Notes: generated by a model not told the origin, from the letters alone. A stretch of DNA of 64,000 nucleotides from Ktedonosporobacter rubrisoli (GCF_004208415.1 NZ_CP035758.1:6944001-7008000); one strand, 5' to 3'; counted from the stretch's first letter, positions 43,840 through 52,450 are shown. Numbers and translations: made by a program.

Positions 43840-45432
43840 ATGTCGTGGTCACAAATGCAACCCGAGGATTTAAACAACCAACAAATCATCCTTGTGGGTA
43901 GCGCTATCCGGTTATTATGTGGTGAAGCCGGCGTCTTTGTGGTCGCTAATGAAGCATTCGACCCACAAAGCAGCGAGGAGTATATACTCTACAGGTTAAA
44001 AGAGCCTGTTCTGCCAATCCTTAGCGAACATATTCAGGAACAGGCGCAGCCCAATTCACACCGTCCCTTTGTGATCACGCCGCTCTCGTCTGCTCTAGCT
44101 GTACAACTTGGCCTTGATGAATATATCGCCACGCATCGAGGTATCGAGCTCTGTTCACTGGCTCTCTTCGATCTCAGCGGATCGTTAGGCACGCTTCATT
44201 TTCTCAGGATCGCCCATACCCGATCCTATTTTGAACAAAACGCAGGCAGCGAAGAGGCTGAAGGGGATCGCGAATTGCTCCCACTCTTCATAGCCCAGGT
44301 AGCAGCCGGCCTACGTTTTGCCTTAAAATCACAATCGTTGATCAAAGAGCAAGGAAGATTCGCCGCTATTTTCCACAACAGTGCCGAGGGTATACTCACA
44401 GTAGACAATGCCCTACGGATTATCGATTTTAATCCGGCTATGGAACACTTAACAGGCTGGCGCGAAAGCGAAGTGCTTGGCCAGTTTTACTTTAATATTC
44501 TGCGTCCAAAGGATCGCCAGGGCAACGATCTGGGCCTTGAAGATTCGCCAATTCTCCAGGTATTTGCCGGCCAGAGCGTGGTAAATCGTGAAATGATCAT
44601 TACAACACGAGATGGCGAACATTTTGCAGTTGCGATTACGGCCTCATGCGTGCGTTCAAGCAAAGGGGAGCCGATCAACGGCATTCTCAACGTACGTGAC
44701 ATTACGCGCGAGCGCGAAGAAGAGGAAAGACGTTCAACGTTTATCTCGGTTATCTCACATGAATTACAGACACCAATTGCCATCATCAAAGGTTATGCCT
44801 CAACGCTTGCTCGCAGCGATGCTCATTTCGATAGAGCAACCCAGCATTCACGTCTGGTCGCCATAGAAGAAGAGGCGGATCGTCTTAACAAGCTGGTAGA
44901 AAACCTGCTCTATGCCTCGCGTATCCAGGCTAACGGCCTGCAGATGGATATCTCATCGCTTGATCTCGCGTCGCTGATCCACAAAGTCGTGCGGCGCATC
45001 CAGGCCCGCCGTCAAGATGTGAATATTACGGCCTCAATACCATCAAATCTGCCAACCGTCGTCGCGGATAGAGAGCGTATTGAGGAAGTCTTATTGAACC
45101 TGCTGGATAATGCCGTCAAGTATTCTCCACGGCAACAGGCAGTGAGTATCTCCGCGCACGCAACTGGAGAAGAAGTAATTGTCAGTGTAAGCGATAGCGG
45201 AATGGGCATCTCGTTGCGTGATCAGGAGCAAATCTTTGAGCGTTTTCATCGCGTCGGCGATCCCATGTCCCAGGCGACACCCGGAGCTGGCCTGGGCTTA
45301 TATATCTGCCGTGCCATTGTTGAGGCACACGGCGGGCACATCTGGGTAGAGAGCACCTTGCGCCAGGGCTCAACATTTTCCTTTAGTTTACCGCGTGAAG
45401 AGAGAGCGCAGTTACCAATGGTGGTGTTTTAA
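43840..45432 (+). CDS. Soluble sensor histidine kinase (GAF-PAS-HisKA-HATPase)
   Basis: 530 residues and no membrane helix, so a cytoplasmic sensor. A GAF-like domain covers about 17-165 and a PAS domain about 175-290 (FHNSAEGILTVDNALRIIDF, then LTGWRESEVLG). HisKA has the phosphorylated His in SHELQTP at about 308. HATPase boxes: NLLDNAVKYS at about 421, DSGMGIS and GAGLGLYI. It phosphorylates the response regulator whose gene starts two bases after its stop. Signal unknown. Confidence 0.93.
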   Translation: MSWSQMQPEDLNNQQIILVGSAIRLLCGEAGVFVVANEAFDPQSSEEYILYRLKEPVLPILSEHIQEQAQPNSHRPFVITPLSSALAVQLGLDEYIATHRGIELCSLALFDLSGSLGTLHFLRIAHTRSYFEQNAGSEEAEGDRELLPLFIAQVAAGLRFALKSQSLIKEQGRFAAIFHNSAEGILTVDNALRIIDFNPAMEHLTGWRESEVLGQFYFNILRPKDRQGNDLGLEDSPILQVFAGQSVVNREMIITTRDGEHFAVAITASCVRSSKGEPINGILNVRDITREREEEERRSTFISVISHELQTPIAIIKGYASTLARSDAHFDRATQHSRLVAIEEEADRLNKLVENLLYASRIQANGLQMDISSLDLASLIHKVVRRIQARRQDVNITASIPSNLPTVVADRERIEEVLLNLLDNAVKYSPRQQAVSISAHATGEEVIVSVSDSGMGISLRDQEQIFERFHRVGDPMSQATPGAGLGLYICRAIVEAHGGHIWVESTLRQGSTFSFSLPREERAQLPMVVF

Positions 45433-45434
45433 AG

Positions 45435-46154
45435 ATGGAAAAGGAAGCATTTGATCAGCGTGACATGACTATCTTAATCGTGGATGACGAGCCACGCATC
45501 CGCGATCTATTACGCATGAACCTGGAGCTTGAACACTATCGAGTGATAGAAGCGAGTAATGGCGTAGAGGCCCTGGAGCAGCTACGCGACAATCTTCCTG
45601 ACCTCATTGTATTAGACGTAATGATGCCCGAGATGGATGGCTTCGAAACATTACGCGCTATACGCGAGGTCTCGACGGTTCCTGTGGTTATGCTCACGGT
45701 ACGGCAAAGCGAGCAAGACAAAATCCATGGCCTGGACCTGGGAGCCGATGATTATATCGCCAAGCCATTTAGCCCGCGAGAGCTGCTTTCGCGTATCCGG
45801 GCTCTCTTGCGCCGCTCCTTAATGGCTCCGCCAGCGCGCAAGACCGAGATCGTGGTTGACCCCGACTTGAAGATTGATTTCTCGCGCCGCGAGGTTATTG
45901 TGCGCGGGAAAAAAGTAGTTTTGCGGCCCACAGAATATCGTTTACTCTATCATCTCGTCAATAACGCGGGACGCCTGCTGACACACGAGACCTTACTCTC
46001 TAAAGTCTGGGGCAGCGAGTACCGCGACGAAGCTCACTATCTACGCCTGTATATTACTTATTTACGCCAGAAACTTGAGAAAGACCCGGCTCATCCACAG
46101 TATATCCTGACGGAGCGGGGAGTAGGATATCGTTTCAAGGAATTAGATATGTAA
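45435..46154 (+). CDS. OmpR/PhoB-family response regulator
   Basis: 239 residues. The receiver has the acidic Asp17-Asp18, acceptor Asp61 (LIVLDVMMPEMDG), Thr in VMLTVR and Lys in YIAKPF. The C-terminal winged helix has PTEYRLLYHLVNNAGRLLTH, SKVWG and YITYLRQKLE with the final GVGYRF. It pairs with the soluble GAF-PAS kinase just upstream. Being a PhoB-like member it is one candidate for the factor reading the Pho-box-like array at 4125, but the PAS/GAF kinase does not particularly suggest phosphate sensing. Confidence 0.95.
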   Translation: MEKEAFDQRDMTILIVDDEPRIRDLLRMNLELEHYRVIEASNGVEALEQLRDNLPDLIVLDVMMPEMDGFETLRAIREVSTVPVVMLTVRQSEQDKIHGLDLGADDYIAKPFSPRELLSRIRALLRRSLMAPPARKTEIVVDPDLKIDFSRREVIVRGKKVVLRPTEYRLLYHLVNNAGRLLTHETLLSKVWGSEYRDEAHYLRLYITYLRQKLEKDPAHPQYILTERGVGYRFKELDM

Positions 46155-46206
46155 GGACGCATAAAACATGCTGCGTGGGATGGCAATTTCCCATGTGGGG
46201 AAGATG

Positions 46207-46262
46207 CACACAGGGTGAGCATTTCCGCTGCTACCTGCCGGTCTCGCCTACCCTGCTGTGTG
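46207..46262 (+). promoter_or_regulatory. Hairpin in the leader of the UroD-family gene
   Basis: Arms CACACA-GGGT and ACCC-TGC-TGTGTG (a three-base bulge on one side) close a loop of about 33 bases that contains GCTGCTACCTGCC. It lies between the response regulator stop and the ribosome site GAAAGGA of the next gene. It may be a leader regulatory structure or a weak terminator. A faint likeness to part of the cobalamin riboswitch core is not enough for a call. Confidence 0.35.
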
Positions 46263-46283
46263 GAGTCGCAAGAAAGGATATCG

Positions 46284-47273
46284 ATGAATAAAAAGGAACG
46301 TGTTGATGCTGCATTACGTGGTGAACCGGTAGACCGTGTTCCGGCCAGCATGTGGGGACACGATTTTGAACGGGAATGGAGTGCTCAGGGGCTAACCGAA
46401 GCCATGGTCGAGAACTTCACACGTTATGATTGGGATTACATGAAAGTTAATCCTCGTGCCTGTTATCATGTCGAAGGATGGGGGGCAAAGTATCGTCCAT
46501 CAGGCGAGAAGTACAAAGCTCCAATTTTTGTCGATGGCCCCATTAAGGGCTCGACCGATTGGAAGCGCCTGCGTCCCCTGGAGCCAGATAAGGGCACGTT
46601 TGGCGAACAGCTGCACGCCCTGCAGCTCCTCAACCACGAGATTGGCTACGATGCCTACTTTATGCAAACCATTTTTTGTCCGTTGGGCGTGGCCAGATAT
46701 CTCGTAGGGAACAAGAGCGAGCCAGTGCTCCATACACTGCGCGAGGAGCGTCGGGCCATGCATGCGGCCTTGCGCACAATTACCGATACCATGATTACCT
46801 ATGCCATCGCCTGCCTGGAATACGGTGCCAGTGGGATCTTCTATGCCACCAATAAATGGGCCAGCCGGGATCTGCTGACCCCCGACCAATATCAGGAATT
46901 TGGCGAGCAGTACGATCTAGAATTTTTTGACGCCATCAAGAGCCGCAGCAAGATTACAGTATTGCATCTGTGCGGGAACCATGTCTACTTTGACCTCCTC
47001 TCTTCCTACCCTGTGCAGGCCATCAACTGGGCCACAGACCAGGAAGGCAATCCCAGCTTGCGTGAGGGCCTCCTGAGCTCAGGGAAAGCCGTCATGGGAG
47101 GAATAAGCGAGCAAACAACCCTGAAGAGTGGAGAGCCTGAGCAAGTCAAGGAAGAAGTTGCCAGGGCCATCGAGCAAACCGGCGGTCGCCATCTGCTCTT
47201 AGCCCCCGGTTGTGCCGTGCCGCCAGAGACACCGGCCAGAAACTTAGAGGCCATCCGCCGCGCCTTAACTTGA
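46284..47273 (+). CDS. Uroporphyrinogen decarboxylase/MtaA-family protein with a zinc-type HxC...C signature
   Basis: 329 residues, URO-D superfamily (TIM barrel). Start MNKKERVDAALRGEPVDRVP is typical of the methyltransferase-like branch rather than HemE, which begins differently and carries a conserved Arg cluster that I do not see. His228-x-Cys230 (LHLCGNH) and Cys310 (LAPGCAVPPETP) form the His-x-Cys-xn-Cys zinc set used by corrinoid:CoM methyltransferases (MtaA/MtbA/CmuA) to activate a thiol. It therefore probably transfers methyl groups or acts on a thiol substrate. ATG at 46284 has GAAAGGA. No corrinoid protein gene is adjacent. Confidence 0.82.
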   Translation: MNKKERVDAALRGEPVDRVPASMWGHDFEREWSAQGLTEAMVENFTRYDWDYMKVNPRACYHVEGWGAKYRPSGEKYKAPIFVDGPIKGSTDWKRLRPLEPDKGTFGEQLHALQLLNHEIGYDAYFMQTIFCPLGVARYLVGNKSEPVLHTLREERRAMHAALRTITDTMITYAIACLEYGASGIFYATNKWASRDLLTPDQYQEFGEQYDLEFFDAIKSRSKITVLHLCGNHVYFDLLSSYPVQAINWATDQEGNPSLREGLLSSGKAVMGGISEQTTLKSGEPEQVKEEVARAIEQTGGRHLLLAPGCAVPPETPARNLEAIRRALT

Positions 47274-47320
47274 CACTGGCTGATGCATTAGCTATACTCG
47301 CACATAATTCTTCTCCACAG

Positions 47321-47341
47321 GAGCAGGGCGCTGCCCTGCTC
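47321..47341 (+). terminator. Hairpin after the UroD-family gene
   Basis: Arms GAGCAGGGC and GCCCTGCTC with a GCT loop, 48 bases after the stop, followed by TCTT. Probably the terminator. The following gap to 47591 has no supported gene; it includes an AT-rich TATAGTATATTCT stretch (about 47415-47428). Confidence 0.65.
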
Positions 47342-47591
47342 TCTTAAGATAATCGCATACTATTGGCTGCTTGCCAGAGATGGCTAATGTTCAAGCATCA
47401 TAATGGCGAAATGTTGTATAGTATATTCTAGCATGTAGAAGAGAAGACAGCGCATAGCGCCCATATAGTGCTATTGGTCGAGAAGATAGAGATGGGCGCC
47501 CTGAAGTGCATATATCCTCTACGTTTGTGGAGTGAAGCAAGGACACTCGCGCCGCACTTTCGGTGGTAATAGAGAGGGTACATCGCGAGAA

Positions 47592-48128
47592 ATGGAGCGA
47601 TATCGAACAATGCGGGCTTATTCGGCGGGTGGCGTCGTTTTTCGCCTTACTCCCATGCGCTCCCCTGAGAAAGACTTCGCAGATAGCCAACATGGCTTAG
47701 AACTGGAGGCTTCGAGTTCCGAAGATCTGGGATGCGTAGAAGTTGTATTGGTAGGCCGAAGTCACGCCGGTATCTGGGTCTTGCCCAAAGGAACGCCGCA
47801 GGCCGGTGAAACAATTGAGCAGGTAGCGGTACGTGAAGCGCGGGAAGAAACAGGCTTGCAGGTTCGATTGATTGCTTATATTGGCAACATCTCGTACTCG
47901 TTTGTACGGGATCAGGTACGCTATCATAAACAAGTGCGCCATTTCTTGCTTGAAGCCATCGGAGGCGATACTGCTCTACATGATTATGAATATGACATGG
48001 TTGAGTGGTTCCCGCTGGCTGAAGCTTGCCGTCGCCTTACCTATCAAAATGAAGTGAATATTCTTTACCAGGCAGAGGAGATTCTGCAGCGCTGGTTACA
48101 AGAACAGCGTAAGGAAGGGCAGATATAG
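47592..48128 (+). CDS. Nudix hydrolase
   Basis: 178 residues from ATG 47592. The Nudix box is intact: G-x5-E in KGTPQAGE, then REAREETGL, the metal-binding helix. It hydrolyses nucleoside diphosphates linked to another group; the substrate cannot be predicted. Start uncertain: a GTG at 47532 and an ATG at 47610 are also in frame and none has a strong site. First of three closely spaced genes with a small membrane protein and a MEDS protein. Confidence 0.88.
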   Translation: MERYRTMRAYSAGGVVFRLTPMRSPEKDFADSQHGLELEASSSEDLGCVEVVLVGRSHAGIWVLPKGTPQAGETIEQVAVREAREETGLQVRLIAYIGNISYSFVRDQVRYHKQVRHFLLEAIGGDTALHDYEYDMVEWFPLAEACRRLTYQNEVNILYQAEEILQRWLQEQRKEGQI

Positions 48129-48132
48129 CTAT

Positions 48133-48474
48133 ATGCAGACTCAGCCACAATTTGGGTTAATTCGGCGAGTCCTCTTCCCCTATAGTGGAGAAGAGCCACT
48201 CACCCGGCAGCAGAGCCTGCGCGTCATCGCCATCTGGGCCATCGTATTTACCTTCCCGGTAATACTTTGTACGCTCACTGCGATCTTCATGGCGCAACCT
48301 CCCTTTGTCAGGGCTCTGCTCTTGCTCATAGGAGCACTTCTTTTCGGTATTATCATTTTTGGTGTAACGGCCTGGGCTTGTATCAGCGTGATTAACCGCA
48401 CTGCTCGCCTGCGACAACAGCAGCAGAATGCTAGAAGGACCAACAGCACCAGTGGAGGTAGGTATGGATCTTAG
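48133..48474 (+). CDS. Small two-helix membrane protein
   Basis: 113 residues. Two hydrophobic helices at about 31-55 and 60-88, with a Gln/Arg/Ser-rich C-terminal tail. It starts four bases after the nudix stop and its last eleven bases overlap the start of the MEDS gene. No family recognised. Probably an inner-membrane protein whose function is tied to its neighbours. Confidence 0.68.
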   Translation: MQTQPQFGLIRRVLFPYSGEEPLTRQQSLRVIAIWAIVFTFPVILCTLTAIFMAQPPFVRALLLLIGALLFGIIIFGVTAWACISVINRTARLRQQQQNARRTNSTSGGRYGS

Positions 48475-49129
48475 TGTTGAAGGTAAATCAGAGCGTATTC
48501 CCCCTGGCTCACATATCTGCCAGCTTTATAGCAAGGTAACAGAGATTCCTGGTGTGACTGCGCGCCTGATGAGGGTAGGACTCTCAGTCTCCGAAAAATG
48601 CCTTTTTGCCGCTGCTCCGGCTCAGGTAAAGGAATTGCGCGACGAGTTGCAAAAGCTACAGGTAGATGTCGATGAGCTTATTCAAGCTGGTCAGCTCGTT
48701 TTATACGACGACCGCGAACCTTTTCTATCTAAAGGGAAACGCTTCGATCCCTATACGCTGCTCTCGCAGCACCAGACATTTATTGCGCAGGCGTTGCGTG
48801 AAGGCTGGCAGGCAGTGCGCATTTCAATGGACATGACCTGGCTTACCAAAGACGTGGCCTCGCCAGAGCAGATTCTTAAGTACGAAGCGGCATCCGATGC
48901 GGTCTTCACCTTCCAGAATGCGCCAATCATAGCCTTGATGCACTATGATCATAGCAAATTGTTGCCAAGTCTTGTGGTAGAGATGCTCAAACTACATCCT
49001 ATCTCTGTGGTTGGCAAATATATTAAGCGCAATCCTTTCTATCTGAACTCAGAGCAGTACATGCTCAAAATTCTACGTATCAATAAGGAAAAGGAAAAAG
49101 ATAAGGGGCACAACCCCCCATCGATGTAG
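48464..49129 (+). CDS. MEDS-domain protein (DcmR-type sensory domain)
   Basis: 221 residues. The MEDS domain, named for methanogens and methylotrophs and found in the regulator DcmR, is recognised by GSHICQLY near the start, RLMRVGLSVSEKCLFA, then FDPYTLLSQHQTFIAQAL, a Met/Trp strand (VRISMDMTWLT) and ALMHYDHSKL. It binds a small ligand, probably C1 or hydrocarbon related. Here it is not fused to a kinase or HTH. The ATG at 48464 has GGAGGT and overlaps the previous gene, so translation is coupled. Confidence 0.82.
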   Translation: MDLSVEGKSERIPPGSHICQLYSKVTEIPGVTARLMRVGLSVSEKCLFAAAPAQVKELRDELQKLQVDVDELIQAGQLVLYDDREPFLSKGKRFDPYTLLSQHQTFIAQALREGWQAVRISMDMTWLTKDVASPEQILKYEAASDAVFTFQNAPIIALMHYDHSKLLPSLVVEMLKLHPISVVGKYIKRNPFYLNSEQYMLKILRINKEKEKDKGHNPPSM

Positions 49130-49143
49130 TTACATCGATGGGG
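49116..49143. terminator. Hairpin spanning the MEDS gene stop, between convergent genes
   Basis: Arms CCCCATCGATGTA and TACATCGATGGGG, with the TAG stop in the tip. It separates the plus-strand MEDS gene from the minus-strand AIM24 gene. No T-run. Confidence 0.65.
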
Positions 49144-49160
49144 TCGCACTCCATATTTAT

Positions 49161-50153
49161 TTAGAAGAGATCGCCAAGGTTGAGGTTAAGGTTGCTCTGT
49201 CCTCCTGCCTGTGGCGCCCCCTCTGTCGTCGGTGGATGATAGGTCATCGACTGAATGCCTACCCGGCCAGGTCCGACAAAGCGGTTGAGCACTATCGAAG
49301 CACCCGCGACCAGCCCGCCGATAGCGCCTAGAATGCCGCCTCCGCGTTGTGAGCCAGCCACGGTAGTAACTGTCATCTGCACCGAGGGATCTTTCCAGAG
49401 CCAGGCACCCGGCTCTACGTCCAGCGCCTCGCCGGGTGCGAGCATTTTCTCAAATACGTTGCCATAGCCATGGAGCAGCACAATGCCTTCGCCCCCACGC
49501 GCCGTAAACTGATCGATGAACAGCCCCGTACGGCTGAACAGAATATTAGCTGCATTCTGCACAAACGTAAACCCATAATCCACATTGCCGCTGGCCACAA
49601 GGAATTGATGCTCGCGCACCTCGACAGTCTGGCCTGGCTGCAGGCGTAGAGCAACTATTTGGCCTACCGAATCGCGCGAGAAGGAGATATTCCCCGGTCC
49701 ATGGGCCTCGGTAATAAAGATCTGCAATCCTGCAAAGAAGCGTCTTGCCGCTCCCTGCAAAGACTTAAAACCGATCTGCACGCCGGGATGTTTCCAGAGG
49801 AGAATGTGATGCTCAAAATAGATGGGCATCTGATTCCCCAGCATAATATCGACGACCGGCACAAGTTCGCCATCGATAGAGATGGTCATATCGGCGATCT
49901 GGATTGGTCCCTTGGGATTGTGCAGTTCAGCTTTAGGCACCGAATTGCCGAACATACTGTTGCTATACTCCTCATATTGATTTTGCGGAGTATAGACCCC
50001 CTGATTGGGAGGGGTGTAAGCTCCCTGGTTAGGGGGAGGGTAGGCTGCGCGCGCTGGCGGCGGTGGGGGAGTTGGGGACTGGAGTGGCGAACCGCAAGTC
50101 CCACAAAATTTAATACCTTCAGCCACCTGGCTATGGCAGCGAGGGCAAATCAT
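49161..50153 (-). CDS. AIM24-family protein with N-terminal zinc ribbon
   Basis: 330 residues. Residues 1-25 are a zinc ribbon (CPRCH...CGTCG). A Pro/Tyr/Gln-rich linker with repeated PPNQG follows to about residue 65. The rest is an AIM24/TIGR00266-type beta barrel, shown by VQIGFKSLQGAARRFFAG, GNISFSRD and LHGYGNVFEKMLAPGEAL. It lacks a signal peptide. The family's role is unknown in bacteria; a membrane or stress function is often suggested. ATG is preceded by GGAGGT. Confidence 0.84.
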   Translation of the reverse strand: MICPRCHSQVAEGIKFCGTCGSPLQSPTPPPPPARAAYPPPNQGAYTPPNQGVYTPQNQYEEYSNSMFGNSVPKAELHNPKGPIQIADMTISIDGELVPVVDIMLGNQMPIYFEHHILLWKHPGVQIGFKSLQGAARRFFAGLQIFITEAHGPGNISFSRDSVGQIVALRLQPGQTVEVREHQFLVASGNVDYGFTFVQNAANILFSRTGLFIDQFTARGGEGIVLLHGYGNVFEKMLAPGEALDVEPGAWLWKDPSVQMTVTTVAGSQRGGGILGAIGGLVAGASIVLNRFVGPGRVGIQSMTYHPPTTEGAPQAGGQSNLNLNLGDLF

Positions 50154-50269
50154 ATAATGAACCTCCTTATTTGCGTAGACGGCCCCTGCAATTCCATTTT
50201 AGCGTAAGTCAAAGATCATGGAAGAGTTAGTAGGATACCAGGATCAGGCCCTTTGGCTTGCAAGGTGCA

Positions 50270-50297
50270 AAGCACAATTTTTGCAAAAATTGTGCTT
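50270..50297. repeat. 28-base perfect palindrome
   Basis: Half site AAGCACAATTTTTG with its complement, no mismatch. It lies in a 554-base gap (50154-50707), 117 bases upstream of the AIM24 start on the minus strand. It could be a regulator-binding site or a fully paired hairpin in RNA. Confidence 0.75.
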
Positions 50298-50568
50298 CAA
50301 TCCCATAGAGTATATATAAAAGAACAAACGTAAGCGTCGCTAAAGAAGCGAGCCGCAGTATACATATGACTTGATGATAACAGCATTCAGATAGATACAC
50401 AAGGGGAAACGAGAGGCAATATACCAGCAGATTGGGAGGAAAGCAAGCAGGCAGAGGTAAAAGAGGGCTGGCAGCAGGGCACAACAAATAATAGAGGCAT
50501 AGATTGAGTAATAGCTCTGAAACCCTTGACCGCCCTCTTATAAAAAGCGGTAGCAGCTACTATGTAAA

Positions 50569-50685
50569 GCTCATGTGCAAGAGACGCCAGAGGGCAAAGC
50601 CTCCTGTGGAAAGGAGAGCAGCCTTGATTACCCCTGAGACCTGGCACGGAAGCAGGGGATAACCTGAAAGTAACTTGCACATAGC
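50569..50685. ncRNA. Candidate three-way-junction RNA element
   Basis: A 12-bp closing stem (GCT-c-ATGTGCAAG at 50569-50581 with CTTGCACATAGC at 50674-50685, one bulge) encloses two hairpins: CTCCT/AGGAG (50601-50616, loop six) and CCCCTG/CAGGGG (50631-50658). It lies just downstream of the minus-strand coiled-coil gene, 22 bases after its stop. The transcribed strand cannot be told. The rest of the gap from 50298 to 50568 shows no gene. Confidence 0.4.
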
Positions 50686-50707
50686 GCCACTGGAGCAGGA
50701 CCAGTAC

Positions 50708-51112
50708 TTAGAGAACAAAGCTATCGGCGAGCGGGCTGCGAGAAGTACCATTCTCACGCTTTTCGCCATTCAGATTGACTGATTGCTGGCCACCGGTAGA
50801 GCGTCCAGGCTGAGAGTTATAATTATTTTGCTGTTGCGACGCGGCCGGTATTGGAGCTGGCGTATTTTGCAGGCTTTGCAAACTTTGCAATGCGGCCTGT
50901 GCTTGTGGATTCACGGACACAGGAGCGCCTTGCTCGGTCGCAAGCTGAATAGTCTTACCTTCAATTACCACAGCGATGCCAATACCCCTCCGCAGATCAG
51001 CGAGCTGACGCCGCAGATCACGGTTTTCAGCCTCTAACGCATCCATCAATTTTTTTTGCTCAAGCAGCATCTGAGCGATGCCTTCAAAACCAGCGCTAGC
51101 AGCACGATCCAT
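50708..51112 (-). CDS. Uncharacterised 134-residue coiled-coil protein
   Basis: The N-terminal 50 residues form a short coiled coil (EQKKLMDALEAENRDLRRQL). A small predicted strand with IAVVIEGKTIQLA follows, and the C-terminal half is Gln/Asn/Ser/Pro-rich and disordered. ATG at 51112 has AGGAGGAA; a 20-codon upstream extension is unlikely. It follows coaBC by 78 bases on the same strand. No family recognised. Confidence 0.65.
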   Translation of the reverse strand: MDRAASAGFEGIAQMLLEQKKLMDALEAENRDLRRQLADLRRGIGIAVVIEGKTIQLATEQGAPVSVNPQAQAALQSLQSLQNTPAPIPAASQQQNNYNSQPGRSTGGQQSVNLNGEKRENGTSRSPLADSFVL

Positions 51113-51190
51113 AGTGGATTCCTCCTGCGTACTTCGTGTACCCAATAATTCTAGAACAAAATCACCCATCACAACGCCACATCTCCCAAA

Positions 51191-52450
51191 CTACATAGTG
51201 CCCAGGAACGGCACGACACGATCCCAAATTGCCGCCGCAACATCTGATTTAGCCATTACAGGTAAATCTTCCACCGCCCCATCGGCATGGAAGATCAGCA
51301 CTTTATTGGTATCAGTTGCAAAGCCACTATCCGAACGTGTAACATCATTAGCCACGAGCAGATCTAGCTGTTTGGCTGCCAACTTATGGCGTGCATTGGC
51401 GATGATATCTTCGGTTTCGGCAGCAAATCCAACACGTATCAGGCGACGTCGCGGTTGCTCATTCCTATTATGCGATTCCTGCAGTGGCTCGGCAAGATCT
51501 TTGAGGATATCCGGATTCTGCACGAGATGCAAAGAAAAAGCATCTGTCTCGCTCTGTCCCCTTGCCTGTCCACTGACTTTCTTTATCTTTTGTGCTGCTG
51601 GCTCAGCAGGACGAAAATCTGCCACGGCAGCACTCATTATTAATACATCGGCATCAGTAATAGAACTATAGACGGCATCGCGCATCTGTACAGCGGTCTC
51701 AACTCTCTGTACCTCTATGCCATAAGGCGCAGGTAGCGCAACTGGCCCGGATATCAATAGAACGTGCGCGCCACGATCTCTTGCCTCTATGGCCAGAGAG
51801 TAGCCCATCTTGCCGGATGAGCGGTTGCCTATATAGCGTACGGGATCGATGGGTTCATGTGTGCCACCGGCGGTAATGATGACACGGCGGCCAGCAAGAT
51901 CGCCACTGCGCCCAAGAACCAACCTGATGGCCCCTAATAAGCTCGCCGTATCTGGTAATCGACCCGGGCCCACATCGCCCGAAGCCAGGCGTCCTACTTC
52001 CGGCTCTACAATATATGCGCCGCGTTCCCTCAGCAGGTTCAGATTCGCCTGCGTTGCCGGGTGGGTATACATATCTTTATACATTGCCGGGGCGAGAAGC
52101 AAGGGCGCTCTCGTAGCTAGAGCCACTGCCGTTAGCATATTGTCAGCTGCACCTCCGGCAAGCTTAGCTATGGTATTGGCGGTTGCCGGCACTACTGCTA
52201 ACAGGTCCGCCTCTCTTGCGAGCGCAATATGTAGCTCAGCGGCTTCGCCCGAAGGTTCCCAGAGGTCGCTATACACGCGTCGATGGCTCATGGTAGCAAA
52301 TGTGAGCGGACTGACAAAATCTCCCGCGTGCTCAGTCATAATCACATCTACCAGCGCGCCAGCCTGCTGCAACTGGCTCACAAGCTCAACGGCCTTGTAA
52401 GAGGCGATCCCTCCACAGATACCGACGATAATTCTGCTGTTAAGTAACAT
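51191..52450 (-). CDS. coaBC: Bifunctional phosphopantothenoylcysteine decarboxylase / phosphopantothenate-cysteine ligase
   Basis: 419 residues, the full bifunctional length of coenzyme A biosynthesis. The CoaC half (flavin decarboxylase) has GICGGIASYKAVELVSQL, catalytic His74 (HIALAREAD) and PATANTIAKLAGGAADN. The CoaB half has ITAGGTHEPIDPVRYIGNRSS, SGKMGYSLA and ADVLIMSAAVADFRP. Two CoaC active-site positions deviate from E. coli Dfp: PAMN is here PAMY (Tyr124), and the Cys in GxxACG is Ser157. The Ser variant is known in other phyla; Tyr is unusual. Confidence 0.94.
   Translation of the reverse strand: MLLNSRIIVGICGGIASYKAVELVSQLQQAGALVDVIMTEHAGDFVSPLTFATMSHRRVYSDLWEPSGEAAELHIALAREADLLAVVPATANTIAKLAGGAADNMLTAVALATRAPLLLAPAMYKDMYTHPATQANLNLLRERGAYIVEPEVGRLASGDVGPGRLPDTASLLGAIRLVLGRSGDLAGRRVIITAGGTHEPIDPVRYIGNRSSGKMGYSLAIEARDRGAHVLLISGPVALPAPYGIEVQRVETAVQMRDAVYSSITDADVLIMSAAVADFRPAEPAAQKIKKVSGQARGQSETDAFSLHLVQNPDILKDLAEPLQESHNRNEQPRRRLIRVGFAAETEDIIANARHKLAAKQLDLLVANDVTRSDSGFATDTNKVLIFHADGAVEDLPVMAKSDVAAAIWDRVVPFLGTM

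Noticed and set aside
50560..50690. SRP (4.5S) RNA, because of CGGAAGCAGG within the hairpin
   Set aside because: The required helix 8 arrangement (paired loops around GGAA with AGCAG opposite CAGG) is not formed; the segment folds as a three-way junction instead.
51078..52400. Long plus-strand frames opposite coaBC
   Set aside because: Shadow frames of a clear gene, rich in Ser/Arg/Ala from reverse codons.
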